NCBI GenBank assembly: GCA_036345935.2
Contig: JADWOT020001441.1
Coordinates: 62,001 to 126,000 of the forward strand
Length of the DNA stretch: 64,000 bases
Reading direction: 5' to 3'
DNA from: Taenia hydatigena
Taxonomy: Eukaryota > Platyhelminthes > Cestoda > Cyclophyllidea > Taeniidae
In this document: positions 22,200 through 33,700 of the stretch, piece after piece
Position numbering within the stretch: position 1 is the stretch's first letter
Layout: every line of letters begins with the position of its first letter
The notes under the pieces: model-generated
Databases searched by the model: none
What the model saw: only the letters and a program-made list of their open reading frames with translations
Told to the model about the DNA's origin: nothing
Position numbers and translations under genes: made by a program

Positions 22200-23530
22200 A
22201 GGAGGTTAGCTGTTTAGGTTGATGGTTCAGCTGGTCAGTCATTTAACACTCTGACCAATGGCTAATTTAATCCTGACTAGCTAGCCATTTGATGTGACTG
22301 CAGACGAACCAGATGCTGTCAAAATGCGTCAAAACTTACTGGTGATTTAACTTGGAGAACATGAGAGAGCAACGAAGTGGTCGACTATCACGCTCCCAAC
22401 TCTCACTCAAGCCATCAATGCTCATGATCTCTAGATGATGTGATGCCATGGTGGCAACATGGCGTATGGACTCCAAAATCAATTGCGAGTGGAGCATACA
22501 ACACTTATATGGGCAGTTGAGCCATGCGTGTGTAAAAATATTAGACTCCTCAAGCAAAAGCAACTAGTGAGCCCACCTTCACAGGCTTATCAGGTTCTTG
22601 ATAAGAGTGGGTCACCCTGTTTAGCATTGAAAGACCAACCTCATGGTAATTTAATCTTTCACACCTCAATGACACTCACACGGCTTAAGGTTGGCTTTGG
22701 CCTAGAATTGAAATCTGATTACGATTGCGACTGCGGATCGTAACACGCAACACTCACCGATCTCAAGTTGATGCCCCCTTATTTAAACAGCATTTTGAGG
22801 GCGTGCAGCTAGTCACGAGAATGCGAAATCACCGTCTTCTAAATTTAGAATCTACATTCCTTAGTCGGCAACGTGAACTCAGCGTGTACACCGACCATTG
22901 TAAAGCGGCGAATAAAGTCATAATTCGAATTGGGTGTTAGGAGGCAGGCGGCAAATGTTGCGGCAGGAAAAATTCGTCTTGGTGTGTGCGAGTGCATGCC
23001 ACCAGATTTCACGCGTGTGATTATGCGGTCTGCAAGAAAGCAGGCGAATTTAGGAATGTCTAGTCGCAAAATCAAGCAACCCTATCTGACAGACTAATTA
23101 AGCGACATAATGTAAGTGAACAGCCTTGGATGCATCGAATTGCATTTTGAATTTGTTAGTACTATAAAATCCATATTCTCATACGCAGTAGTTTAATGTT
23201 GGGAGATAATTATGCCTTTATAGCCTACAAGAACGCCTCTACAACGATAAGAGCGCTGAGCCAATCTATTAACCATGGTTCGACAATTCCAAATCATTTC
23301 TATTTTGTTCCGAACCCACCCACTGCACTAATAAAAAGTGGAGGTCATTTCAAGCATCAGTACATAACATTTTATTTTGAAAGCTTTGGGCACTTCATTG
23401 AATGCTGTCGTAGACTGACTAGTCGTAAACATTCTTGGGCGTGTAAAGCTCCAGTCCTTTCCCATATGACATGGAGACAGGCCCACTGTACCATCTCCAC
23501 GCCTAACTATCCAGCCGCAAATTGTCATCC
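22200..23530 (+). repeat. Repeat block B, copy 2
   Basis: Same orientation as 5100-6280, offset about 17150. The clearest matches are agtggtcgactat near 22377, atggactccaaaat near 22465, cctcaatgacactcacacgg near 22666, accattgtaaagcgg near 22895 and acaggcccactgtacc near 23475. A 133-residue ORF (23196-23597) runs through its end but is not conserved as an open frame in copy 1, so I do not call it a gene. Confidence 0.75.
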
Positions 23531-23548
23531 CTTAGTTACTACACTAAA

Positions 23549-25690
23549 AAGCGCTATATCACTTGTTGAGTGTCTTATTGTCTATAGAATTACGTAGATT
23601 ATATGTAGGTTTTATGCTCTTGAAGCGTGTATTCTATAGACCACACTTTGTTCAAAAACCGAATCGAAGTGGTACAAAGGATCGTAAACCACTGCAAAGC
23701 GGTTCAAGGAGTGTCACATAGAACGGTGGCGATTCATCTGTAAAGTAGCCAAGATTCCAATTTGTCTGTGCAGAAACGGAACAAAAAGACTCATCATGCA
23801 TAGTGAAGTGATTCGAACACCGACAGTTGAAGAGGATGCCTCATCTGGTATTCTGCGTTTGTGGAAGTCATAAAATATTATCTTCTGACATCATCAGTGA
23901 ATATGTCTAGGAAATCCACTCCCACCTACAATTAGTCAGAATGGCTAGCGGACGATTTGAGGAAATACTCTAATTGAAGAAACGCTGCAGCAATCGACAT
24001 GCGCCGGTGAATGGCGGAGGTGTAAGCGAAGGCGCAGAGTGCTTCAACCATTAAATAAACTTGCACTTTTTTGCTTTGCCTCATCTGCTCTTTTTTCTCC
24101 TTAATGGAAGTGAGTTTACCCTCTTTTGGTCTTCCTTGGCACTGCGCCAAGTGAGTTCCATTGATTAATGCCATTGACTTCAATGGACACGTTTAACTTC
24201 CTATGTCTCACCAGCATAGCATATCTCTCACTCCAATAATTTGTGTTGTCTTTCTTCCACTTAACTTCTTGTCTCAGACAAATGTGCAGCCATTACATCT
24301 TGTCTCGCTCCCTAAATGCATAATCGAAATTCACCTGGGAAGTTAGAGCTAGACCACTTGCTGCATTGTGCAAGAATCTAACACGTGTGCGGCCAATTTT
24401 ATTAAGCAAAAACTCAAACTAAGCTTTGAATGTGTTTGAATCAAGGGGACTCCATTCAGGGTCGCAACATGCACATTTTGTAAAGATGCAATTCAAATCA
24501 ATGTTTGCAAACACATAGGCTTCTAAGCAGCAAACGTTTCTAACAAACTTTAAGCAGCTTCTTATTTTTTTTATTGCAACGTTGAAGGATTTTTAAACTT
24601 GGTGGTTGGTGTCACCTAAAATGTGTATTTACTTCGCTGCGTCACGCATGTGTAACACGAATCATTTTTTTGGGCATGAACGATCGGTTGTGATGGCTTG
24701 AACTCCAGACGCATTAAGTGGGAGCAACATGGGTAAAATAAGGATGGGATTAGGTGAATGGACAAGCGGTAGTAAGCTAAGCTTAAATTGCGGGTTGGTA
24801 GCCGTAAGGTGGTTACTGGCAGGTACACACCGGATTTTGAATGCGAGATCACCCAATTCACTGCAGGTTATATTTTGCCCCAATAGCACAACTAGAAGAC
24901 GAGACTAGTAGTATCTACCTTATCTGTGCCTCAAAGGAATAGGTGATGAGCTGTACAGTGGCTCTACAGAGAGCGTGGGTAAAACGGACGGAACTGGGTG
25001 GGAGGTCTTGCATTGCTGCCTATTTCCCGCATCAACACACCTTTGCATAATAAAAGTGTCAATCCAAACCACGCACAAAATGTTTTTAAATATCTTAGAT
25101 GCGCTTCCATTTGTGCAACGATTGACAGAAGTGGCAGGCCTTACAGTCTCTCAATAAAGTCAGCGTAATCAAAGTGACAAGTCAATAGAGAGCTGGTGGG
25201 TGGAGGACCAGAGTACTCTATTAGCTTATGATAGATATCAAGAGGACAGCAACGCCCCATTAAGTCGTGGTATAATTTACAGAGAAAAAGCTAGAGTTTT
25301 TACATTTTATGTCAAACACATAAACTCTCTCTTACCGCAAATCGTAGTTGGTGTCAGCCCTATTAGCATCATATGTCAAGCCCTGATTGTCTCACTCGAG
25401 TTAACACGTCACACACGCGTGACGTGCGGGATTTATCAATAATGCTGCAATGTTTTAATGGGCGTTCTGCAGAGCTATGGTCTTTTCGCCTATTTCGTGA
25501 TGTGTAGTGGAAGGACTGCGGTAATGGTCATGTCATCACCCTTATGAATTTTGCGCCACACTATGAGCATTCGATGTAACTGCAGCACTCATGTCATTTC
25601 CTCCTTCTAAAGTGTGCGCTATGTATTTACCTATTCTGCTGTCTATACTCTTTGGAGAGCGAAAGCTAAATCAAAGAGCAATGACACTAA
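23549..25690. repeat. Right arm of inverted repeat 2 (block C)
   Basis: Inverted partner of 19008-21237 and direct, partial partner of 6590-7320. It carries the counterpart of the MALIN ORF on its minus strand (24174-23932, MALINGTHLAQCQG, against 20642 on the left arm, MALINETHLTQCQG). After the first 14 residues these frames differ by small indels, which argues against strong coding constraint. Confidence 0.8.
24662..24889 (-). CDS. Repeat-C ORF, right arm (75 aa)
   Basis: The counterpart of the 19852 ORF on the inverted arm, with about 50 of the first 55 residues the same. It ends at a different stop (DRSCPKK) because the 3' parts diverge. Treat it as a repeat-borne ORF of unknown reality. 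Confidence 0.18.
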   Translation of the reverse strand: MLLGQNITCSELGDLAFKIRCVPASNHLTATNPQFKLSLLPLVHSPNPILILPMLLPLNASGVQAITTDRSCPKK

Positions 25691-26501
25691 TGAAGTCTGT
25701 ACACCTTTACCTACCACTATTGGGACTGCGTTGTTTGGAATGTACGCTGGTCGTAGATTGAAGCCTGGTATTTTTGTGGTGGTGGTGCCAATGGCGATGC
25801 TGGTGATGAGAGCTTGAATTAGCATGCATGCATCCACACGTTTGCACCCTATTTATCTTGAAGGCAAGGGAGGACAAAATAACTCACAATAGGAGGCAGT
25901 ACTACTTCAACGAGGTGGGCTTACGTGATGACACAATGTGTCGTGTAGGTACGCACTACCGCATTTAGTAGGCTGGAAAAGAAAGGGAGTAAGACAAAAG
26001 ACACCACGTCACACCTACAATAGTGCCATCGAAGGCAATTTTTCAAATTCTTCTACGCACAATGCCTCCCAGTTGGGGAGCTCTGCACGGTTGAATGTAA
26101 CTTATGCCACTTGGACTCTCGAGCCCACTAAAGAAGCGCATACTACTATCTCCACTCCCTTCCCCTCATTCCTTCATCCACTTACAAAGATCTGCCAATA
26201 TTCCTGCTGAAAGTGCACCTCCTGCTCCTCCCCTTCTGGTGTGCTTCACAGTTACCTCGGTTTGTCAACAATCTTCATTACCTCTCACCTGATGTAGCAA
26301 CATTTAAAAACGCCGTACTTCGCAAGAGGCGTGGTCTAATCTTAGCGTCCCAAATGTACTAAGGTACCACAACAGCCTAAATTATGCACGCACAAATTAT
26401 GACTTTGCTATATTAAAGACACTCAAAATCCAACCAAATTACGTGTAAAGATACGTAGCCGAATTAATTCACCAAATTAAATCAGTTGTTGTATAACCAG
26501 C
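25691..26501. other. No supported feature
   Basis: Unique sequence right of inverted repeat 2. A + frame at 25938-26210 is Ser/Thr-rich and unsupported. Confidence 0.35.
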
Positions 26502-26708
26502 ATGCGCGACATTGAACTTATTAAAGTGGGTTACTGCTTAGAGTTTTTATTCACTTTTTATCTTTTGCCTCTGTTAGATATTGTCTGTACGTTTGAGGAG
26601 TACTGGAACCCTGTGCTGGAGTCCATAATGTTACTTGCCCTCGGAAATGCTTGCTTTCTCTGCCCATTGCTTGCAATTACGTTACTTGGCCTCTGGAATG
26701 ATCACTAA
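26502..26708 (+). CDS. Small hydrophobic ORF (68 aa), possible membrane protein
   Basis: ATG at 26502 to TAA at 26706-26708. Two hydrophobic segments are visible, FLFTFYLLPLLDIV near residues 15-28 and SIMLLALGNACFLCPLLAIT near 42-61, separated by the acidic FEEYWNPVLE. A possible intron (gtgggt at 26526 to ctgttag near 26577) would remove the first hydrophobic run. It sits about 165 bases upstream of the exon-like frame at 26873. No family is recognised, and short hydrophobic ORFs often arise by chance in T-rich DNA. Confidence 0.25.
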   Translation: MRDIELIKVGYCLEFLFTFYLLPLLDIVCTFEEYWNPVLESIMLLALGNACFLCPLLAITLLGLWNDH

Positions 26709-26872
26709 CTTGATCCGCGGGTTTCGCTATTGCTGCATTGCATATGACATGCTTCCATGTTAAGTGTTTTCGATTCGTTATATTTTTCTGATGCACCCCT
26801 ATGCCTGTTGTTCTACTCTTCTCTTTTTTAGTATTCTTCTTAATAATCGCTAGACACCTGGCGGCGTTGCAG

Positions 26873-27099
26873 AGGCTGAGCTGTTCACTGGTTCAATTAG
26901 ACAAGCACAACCCTCCCGGCAAATAACAGTGGCGGAGAGTTCTGAGATTGCGGTTATAATCAAGTACAAGAAAACTGGTGATTGGTGGCGGGTTCTTTTC
27001 ACCTTACAGCTAGCCCTTCCCAATTCAACTGGCCACAGTATTCGATATCCATTGAAGCCTATTTGTAGCCGCATTATACATTGGTCATTGCACGGATAA
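26873..27099 (+). CDS. Candidate terminal exon, 74 codons, no ATG
   Basis: After a possible acceptor (gcgttgcag) the + strand reads AELFTGSIRQAQPSRQITVA, then ESSEIAVIIKYKKTGDWWRV and LFTLQLALPNSTGHSIRYPL, ending at TAA (27097-27099). Composition is balanced and protein-like, with a KYKKTGDWWRV patch that looks like a folded surface, unlike the surrounding AT-rich DNA. Because it lacks a start codon it could only be the last exon of a gene whose earlier parts lie upstream. The nearest candidate is 26502-26708. I do not recognise the domain. A minus-strand frame (26850-27074) overlaps it but is less protein-like. Confidence 0.35.
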
Positions 27100-27599
27100 T
27101 CTGAAGACCACTTGCAATAGCAAATGTTTGCTCAAGGCACCAGAGTGTTCTGAGAGCAGCGGAAAGGCATAAGGTGCAATTTGACAATGTGGACTAGGGA
27201 TATGGCCAAGAAATCACAAAGAAAGGTGTATGTGACTATCTGAGAATGTAAAGTGGTAAAGAAAAGAGACGATTCTTTTCTTCCATTAATTATTTAGCTT
27301 CTACTAAAATCCTAATATATCGCATAATGTGGCGCTGTTCATCTGTACTTTGAAGTGCTGATATCAGCGATGACTCTGATTAATGAATCACATTAAAAGC
27401 TAAAGTAATTTTTATCCAGCATGTGCAGATGCACCAATTTAGGCTGTAAGGTACGAAACATTCCAACTCTTCATGCTAATTTTTGACTGAAGTATTTTGA
27501 GGAGATATTTCTGCTGCATGAAATAGTTTTACTTTAGGCAGTCTCTTTTGTTTATCCACTTGGCTGCCCATAAACAGAAAGTAGTCGAGTCGAATGAGG
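27100..27599. other. No supported feature
   Basis: AT-rich spacer before repeat copy L2, with no exon or repeat seen. Confidence 0.35.
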
Positions 27600-28150
27600 A
27601 GCTAGTTCTCTTATTGCTCTTTGTTCTCAGCGTCTGTGTTGCGGGTGGAGCGTTGTGCCACAAAAGCGGGTCGGTGCTCTACAAATACTAAAAACACTTG
27701 CGAGCAATGGAGTTTATGCGCAGTTGCGATTCCCGTTCACAATTTAATTATTCCGCAAAATTCAAGAAGGACATAAAATTAGTTCTAAGCGATTATTCGT
27801 TTGAAATAATTCGTGTTTAGCAATTCAGCCAAATGCTGAAGCACTTGTTTTGGTCCTTCGAGTTCATCGATGCCAAATAGACTGAGTGGTGGTCTGTGTA
27901 TGTGAGCTGTTACTACTTCTTTTAGTGAGCTCAAGAGATTCGCGCGGAATTCGCATTCACCTGCAACGCGATCACACGATGGCCAGTCAAACGCATCTAG
28001 AATTCGAAAACGAAACATGGGATCAGGCTGACCTGAATGAAGTCCGTGTTCTCCTCCAAGGATGTAGCGGTTATATTTCGCAGCAATACCCTGCCATTTG
28101 CATTGAGAATTTAACACCAAATGACCTTCAAACCTCCTCGATCGGGTCCG
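27600..28150. repeat. Repeat block R/L, copy L2 (truncated)
   Basis: Same orientation as L1 and inverted relative to copies A and R. It matches the reverse complement of roughly 1-410 well (ttctcagcgtctgtgttgcg at 27625 against the complement near 390-410). Similarity ends abruptly near 28150, after tcgatcgggtcc, inside what would be the MASQ gene. Confidence 0.75.
27979..28150 (+). pseudogene. MASQ-family copy L2, frameshifted and truncated
   Basis: ATG at 27979 begins MASQTHLEFENETWDQADLN, matching copy A and L1 closely. One base is missing near 28131-28137 relative to L1 (the LNDFRTLL codons become NDLQTSSIG), which throws the frame. The homology itself stops near 28150, so the conserved C-terminal third is absent. 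The remaining open frame to 28224 encodes unrelated residues. This copy is very unlikely to make the family protein. Confidence 0.6.
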
Positions 28151-29639
28151 GGAGGAAAACATTTTTGGCCTGGTCGTTGACACACGTGGTAGGTCTCCTG
28201 AGCCTGAGTCACCACAGTCCTTAATACTTTGGTCCTATCACTGCATATCTGTCCTGTGCTGTGATAAACGTGGCTAGAAATATCCAAATCTTCTCATGGC
28301 AGGGATGGAAGGGAAGATGGGGAAAGGAAAGAACTGTCTGCGGCAACATCATCTGTTATTTCATTCGTGTTGATGATTATGCAACACAATGTTCTTTGTT
28401 TGAGTAATTTATACATAATATCACACCACCGCTTCTTAACACCAACTTCATTTTTTCTCGTACATCAGCTCAATCACTTCCGCTCTCTAAGGCACAGTTC
28501 CCTAGCCATTTATGGCGCACTAGCATTAGCGCCTGAGATATGCGTCACACAGAGACGCGACAAAGTTTAGACTTTCAGAACTAAATTATGCCGATAGGAA
28601 ACGCTTCTTTTCTCTACTTTGCAGGGCTGGAGAAAGGAGTGAGCAAGCATAAGTTACGTTAAGCCAGTAGAGGTGAAAGGTTTTATTTCTGAACTTCCTT
28701 CTTTTACGAATACCATGATCGTGCTTTGTCTCGACCACATTTTGTTATGCCTCAGGTAAGATTTTGCAGGCAGGACTAAAATTCACAGCTCTAATGTTAC
28801 AGCTGCTGACATAAAAGGCACTGTTCGATTAAAAGAAATGGGATCTAGGGCACCGATTTTCTGTCAGATCGAGATGCCATGTCATCTACGCATGCTGGAA
28901 ACTGGGTAGATTGGTTGCGCGTGATCTCGTAAAGCAGGAGTGCTATTTTATTCAATCAGAAAAAATTTATTATCACTTGTCTTCTGTTGGCTGAGAGTTT
29001 TGGTGTTGTGGTAGATGCACGTGCAGGGAGATGACGGTCAACTGTGCCTATCGCTGTTTCCTTTTCCAATGCAATATTTGGGACCACACCAGCGGGGTGA
29101 CAATGGTGGGCAAGTCTTAACAACAGCACGGCATATTCCATCCGAAAGATCAGCGATGCCAGAGGCTAGTAGGTTCACCGCCCTAGCGCTGTAATAAGCC
29201 TGTCCAAATAGCATTAGGGATGGGCAGTCGAGAGCATTTAGGAACCGGAAATCTGCTTCTCGTCATTGTGCCCATTCTCGAGGCATTATGGTCTCTAGCA
29301 TGAACGATGGGCAGAAATTAATCAGTAGATTTCGCGCACATCTTTGACCGAGTGTAAATGTTTGGTAATTTGTAACGATTCAATGTCCCTTTGTTTCATG
29401 CTAAAGATTCGTAAATTATTATAACATTTTAGCGTCAATGAAAATAGGGGATGGGAAATTAGGCCAAATGCACCAGACTAGTGTCTTTCGATGTGCTAAT
29501 GCATAAAAATGTGTCCTTTGATAAATTATCTACAAACTTCATTTAAAAGGAGCGAAATTGATAAGAACTTAGCTCAGCAATTAAATATCGTGTTGAAAAT
29601 GCTGCTAGATTTCTATGTCGCTTGATGATTTTAAGCAAA
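28151..29639. other. Non-coding stretch
   Basis: No repeat partner or gene was recognised. Minor ORFs at 28367-28570 (+) and 28956-29141 (-) have no support. Confidence 0.35.
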
Positions 29640-29778
29640 TACTTGACGTTCGCTCCTCTGAGTTTTGATCACATGCAAGGCTGAGGACAGGTCCAGTGGG
29701 TCCCTTTACGTTTTCATTGAACACACAGTAAGCTCAGCTGTGCAACTTTGCGCATCTTCTCTAATTTTTTTTTGCAAC
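29640..29778 (+). promoter_or_regulatory. Conserved upstream segment of zinc-finger gene 1
   Basis: About 140 bases upstream of the start codon resemble 53362-53499 and 59760-59897. The core is a run like ggctgaggacaggtcca (29681), against ggttgagaacagatcca (53402) and ggttgaggactgatcca (59801). Equal distance to each ATG suggests a shared 5' untranslated region and promoter rather than chance. Confidence 0.45.
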
Positions 29779-30638
29779 ATGGAAGCCTACAGATGCATGA
29801 TGTGTCCTGCATTGTTTGGAAACATCACCTTATACCGAGTCCACCTGTTTCGGGCGCATCAAAGTAGGCTCACTTCAATTTTTAATTTAAACCATACTTA
29901 GTAAATAGGTAGCTTTGCATGTGAATATATTTATGTATGCTATTGGATAGGCAGACATGATAATTTGTAGAGATTTTCAGTCATCATTTAAAAAGGAAAC
30001 GTATTAGGTGCACCGACTCCCATTTTTTGTCTGAATGACATTGATTCGCGCGATACACGGGCAATTATAGGCGAATCTTGGTCTTATAGCTACTAATGTA
30101 CCATCTTTACAGCCACCTTTGCGACCTTAGCATATTATTTTTCATATGCTTGACATTTTTAGTAGAAATAATTCCGTATTGTTCTGTTTGCGGTGAGATG
30201 TATAGAACTATGGGGATGGTGCTACGGCATCAAAGAGGTGAGGACTTATGCAAAAACGCTTTATTATTCTTGTCTTATGTTTTTATGTATGCCAAACTTT
30301 ATGCGAGAACTTTTTAAACTATAATAACAGTCCATGCGCACAACACGTGCTGTGTGTGCTTTGCGTCATTCGAACACTTTGACTCATATCGCAATCACTT
30401 CATTGGAACACATATTTGTGAGTTTGCGTCTGTCAGACGCCATTAGCATTCAATAGGCTCTGATTATATGCTACGGTTTTTGGCGTCCTGCACAAATTCC
30501 TAAAAAAAATATGATTTATTGTACCATGCTGCAGGTCAGAGAATGGAGAACTCAAAAATACTCCTCTTTTGCACAGAATGCTTTCCAGACTGTCCCACAT
30601 GGGAGGCAATGGTGGAACACATGCACTCACGTCATTGA
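29779..30638 (+). CDS. Small four-finger C2H2 zinc-finger protein, gene 1
   Basis: Exons 29779-29863, 30163-30237, 30331-30417 and 30535-30638 splice in phase 1 to 116 residues. Introns are 299, 93 and 117 bases with GT-AG ends. Each exon carries one finger: C6-C9-H22-H27; C35-C38-H51-H55; C60-C63-H76-H81; C95-C98-H111-H116. Finger 2 is split: its last His comes just after the codon that spans intron 2. Linkers are not the TGEKP type of classical DNA-binding arrays, so nucleic-acid or protein binding are both open. The protein ends at TGA directly after the final His. In paralogs this position is Phe and the frame goes on into a 26-base exon 5. Here that exon still exists at 30717-30742 with its own stop, so gene 1 has probably lost its last 10 residues. 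Start chosen because exon 1 is then 85 bases as in the paralogs. Confidence 0.82.
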
Positions 30639-30742
30639 TGTGGGTATCCATTCTTTTGTTGGACATATTTTACAATGGCTGTTAATCGATTTGTTTTGGT
30701 TTATTTCAATTTGCAGACTTGCGTAGGACGTTGTATGCGTAA

Positions 30743-33700
30743 AATACGACTAAAGCCTGTTGTACGTCAAAACTTGTAAGTTTTCTTTTGTTTTATGCCA
30801 ACCGTGTACCCTTTCTGTAAACAATAATATAGTGGGATGGACTTTTAATTTGGTGAGGTCGTGATTGCGTTGCAGAAAAGGAAGCGCGTGGGAACCTGTA
30901 AAATGCAGCTCAGACGGTATAGGGTTAACTTAACATTGCCTGGTAGAAGCGATGAAACATCTCATTACATGGCAGTGCGGTTGTTTGGATAACTTCAACA
31001 ATAGCACAGCAATTTTATGCAATCGTGGTTTTATAAGCCGCAATTTTTAGTGACCCGCACGTTTAAATGCAAATGTATTGACTCCATATTTGTTTGCATG
31101 TTTTAGGGCTCTTCGAGAGGCTTTTTTGCTTTGCTTCCCAGAAATACATACCTGGCTATATACTTCATGCGTTAAAACACTCATTAAACAATAAATTTTG
31201 CGTATTAAATGTTGGTTACAATAACTTGGCTAGTAAATTTAGTGTGAGCGGTGTCCTAACAAATTAGGAAAATAGAGGTAGAATACGTAGGATAAAATAG
31301 AGCTACAATAAAATAATCTATGTACTACAGATATAACTGTGGAAATTCGCAGAATATTTGAAGAAAAAAGCGTAGCGAAAGGCGTTGTCACGATCCCGAG
31401 ATCACACTCCTATTCTATTTCCTTCGATGAGAGTTCAATGCTTTTTCACTGCAAAGATACCCTGGGACAGTAGTGGCGAGTTGGTCCTCCTCTGCCGAAA
31501 GAAATTTGTCGGCACTTGATCAGATAAACGGCGATGAAGATAAGCGAGTTCTTAATCATTCACAACCAATCCACTGATTGCTTGCTGTCAGTGATCAAAT
31601 GATGCTCAACTACTCTTCCCTCGGGTTTTACTTAAGAACCCATCGCGAATCTAGGCTTCCAATTCCTGGATGGTTTTAATAGTCAGGACTTTGCCAATGC
31701 CGCGAGGGCACCTTTAGTCTAAATAGATAAAAGGCATACAAGTGACATGCTTCTATCAGGCTAGAGCGTTTTGCCTTAATCTACCACTTCTTGTGATTGC
31801 ATGTCTTTGTTAAATTTGTAACAAAGTCAAGAGAAGGATGATTGCTATTTAGAATGTCCATTTTTGCAGTATCAGTGACAAAGTCAGAGTGCATATTAGG
31901 CCTCCACAAGGTGATGGTAGCATTGCGCCCATGACTTTTATTCACGATTTTGATCTAAATTATTGTTGAATGCCTTCGAAATCCTAATGCACCCCGCGTG
32001 CATGGGTAAGCTTTGTGTACTTTTACTCTGCCATAGAGTTCAGTGCAAAATAAATTTTTCAAATGCTAAGGGAAGGAGATCGTGTAGCAGAGGCAGCCAA
32101 GGCGTGTGAACTCGGGTGTGTGCTCTGAAATGAGTTAGCACGTGCAGGCTATCACGTCTATCTGCAGGTGATTTGAGAGGTCAGAGATGCAAACATTTCT
32201 CATGAGATGGACACTGTTTGTTTTCCTCACTGTACCAATCAAAAATTCAAAAGCCGTGTCGCAAGTAACACGCATCAGAAATCCGATTTAGATTCCTTTT
32301 AGGTGTCGGGCATTTAAAAATATTTGAGGCCATGTAAGGCGCATGCACTTAGTTTCTGGGTCATCAAATAAATGAATAGAAGATATTCCAATGTGTTAAG
32401 ACACTGTCTATTTGTCTGCCTACTTAAAGTGGACTCATCTCAGATATCAGTACATGGTGAGGCCCTCATTGCCCTCGCCACATCCACGTACTAAAATTAA
32501 ATCAGGTGTCTATCTACCTTGCCCGGTGGTACGCTCCAGCCATCGTCATTACAATGGAGATACAGTAAGCATAAGGGACAATTCAACTAACACTGTTTTT
32601 GACAGTCCGATGAAGAGCACATGTAATCATGTACGATTGTAATGATAATGACTCAGAAATCTGGGTAGAAACTTACTATTATCTTGTAAGGGCACCAAAA
32701 GCAAGGCATGGCGTGGAAGGGCTCAATACTCACATTGCATTCTTTTGCATTTGCATGTAGTGCCAGTGTTCTCATTGGTCTTCCTTTATTTCGGCCATTG
32801 AAGTAGCTAAGTAAAATAAAAATAATTGCTACGTAGGATAGAACTTTAAGAAACCCTAGACATCAAGTCCAATATAGTATGCCGCTTTAGGCTAGAAATA
32901 TCGGTGTGCGAATTCACGTCAGTAAGAACCACAATTATAGCAATGGCGCCGAGAATTATTCGGTATTCCTAGCCTCGCTGAAATATCAAGCATTGTGATT
33001 CCTCTACTACTATTCTGTTAAACTTCTACTGAAGAAGGTAACACTTGAGGCCACCTCAAGTGCACCACCAATTTTATCAGAACCGTTAATTATTTAAACG
33101 ACCACTTCTTTAAGGTGCCACTCAATTGTGCGTGCGATCCAAAGAAAAAGTCGATCCTCGGTCTGTAGGTATTTGGCCCATTCATTTATAAATGGGGTAA
33201 CCTATGCGTAGTAAGAAGCAGTAAACCTCTCAAGTTAGGATGATACTTACCCTAATTTCGAGCGACTGGTTAGACATCAAAAATTCTCACACTTAGCACA
33301 CACCGAATTGGATTCCCATGCATGCTTGCCCACTTAATCGCCACAAGGTGTGCGGAATTTCATTTCCTGTCTATTTTGAAGGGCATTCACCATTACAGCT
33401 CCTCTCTATCGTCTTAGCCTAAATTGCTTTTACAAAAGGTGAAGTGAGTCATTAATGCCATTGAATCGCTGCTCACCAGACATTGCGCAGTCTAATCGGC
33501 AGACGGACTGGGACCTAAATAGACTGTTGCAAATTCCCAAAAGAAGCCATTCAACCCCAGAAGCAAAATGCATTGGGTCAGATTTGCTACCCAGTGACAT
33601 GGCTGTGGCAGTAGCCCCTAAATCGCGTGTTGTGCCAAGATCGCACTACTTATATCGTGTCTAAATGCGCAATGGTGCCAACTGAATTGAAAATAAGCAA

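Noticed and set aside
23196..23597. 133-residue ORF at the end of block B copy 2
   Set aside because: The homologous part of copy 1 (about 6100-6280) is not open in that frame.
32496..32574. Exon-like frame VSIYLARWYAPAIVITMEI between a cag acceptor and a gtaagc donor
   Set aside because: Very short, isolated, and competing frames in the same bases are equally open.
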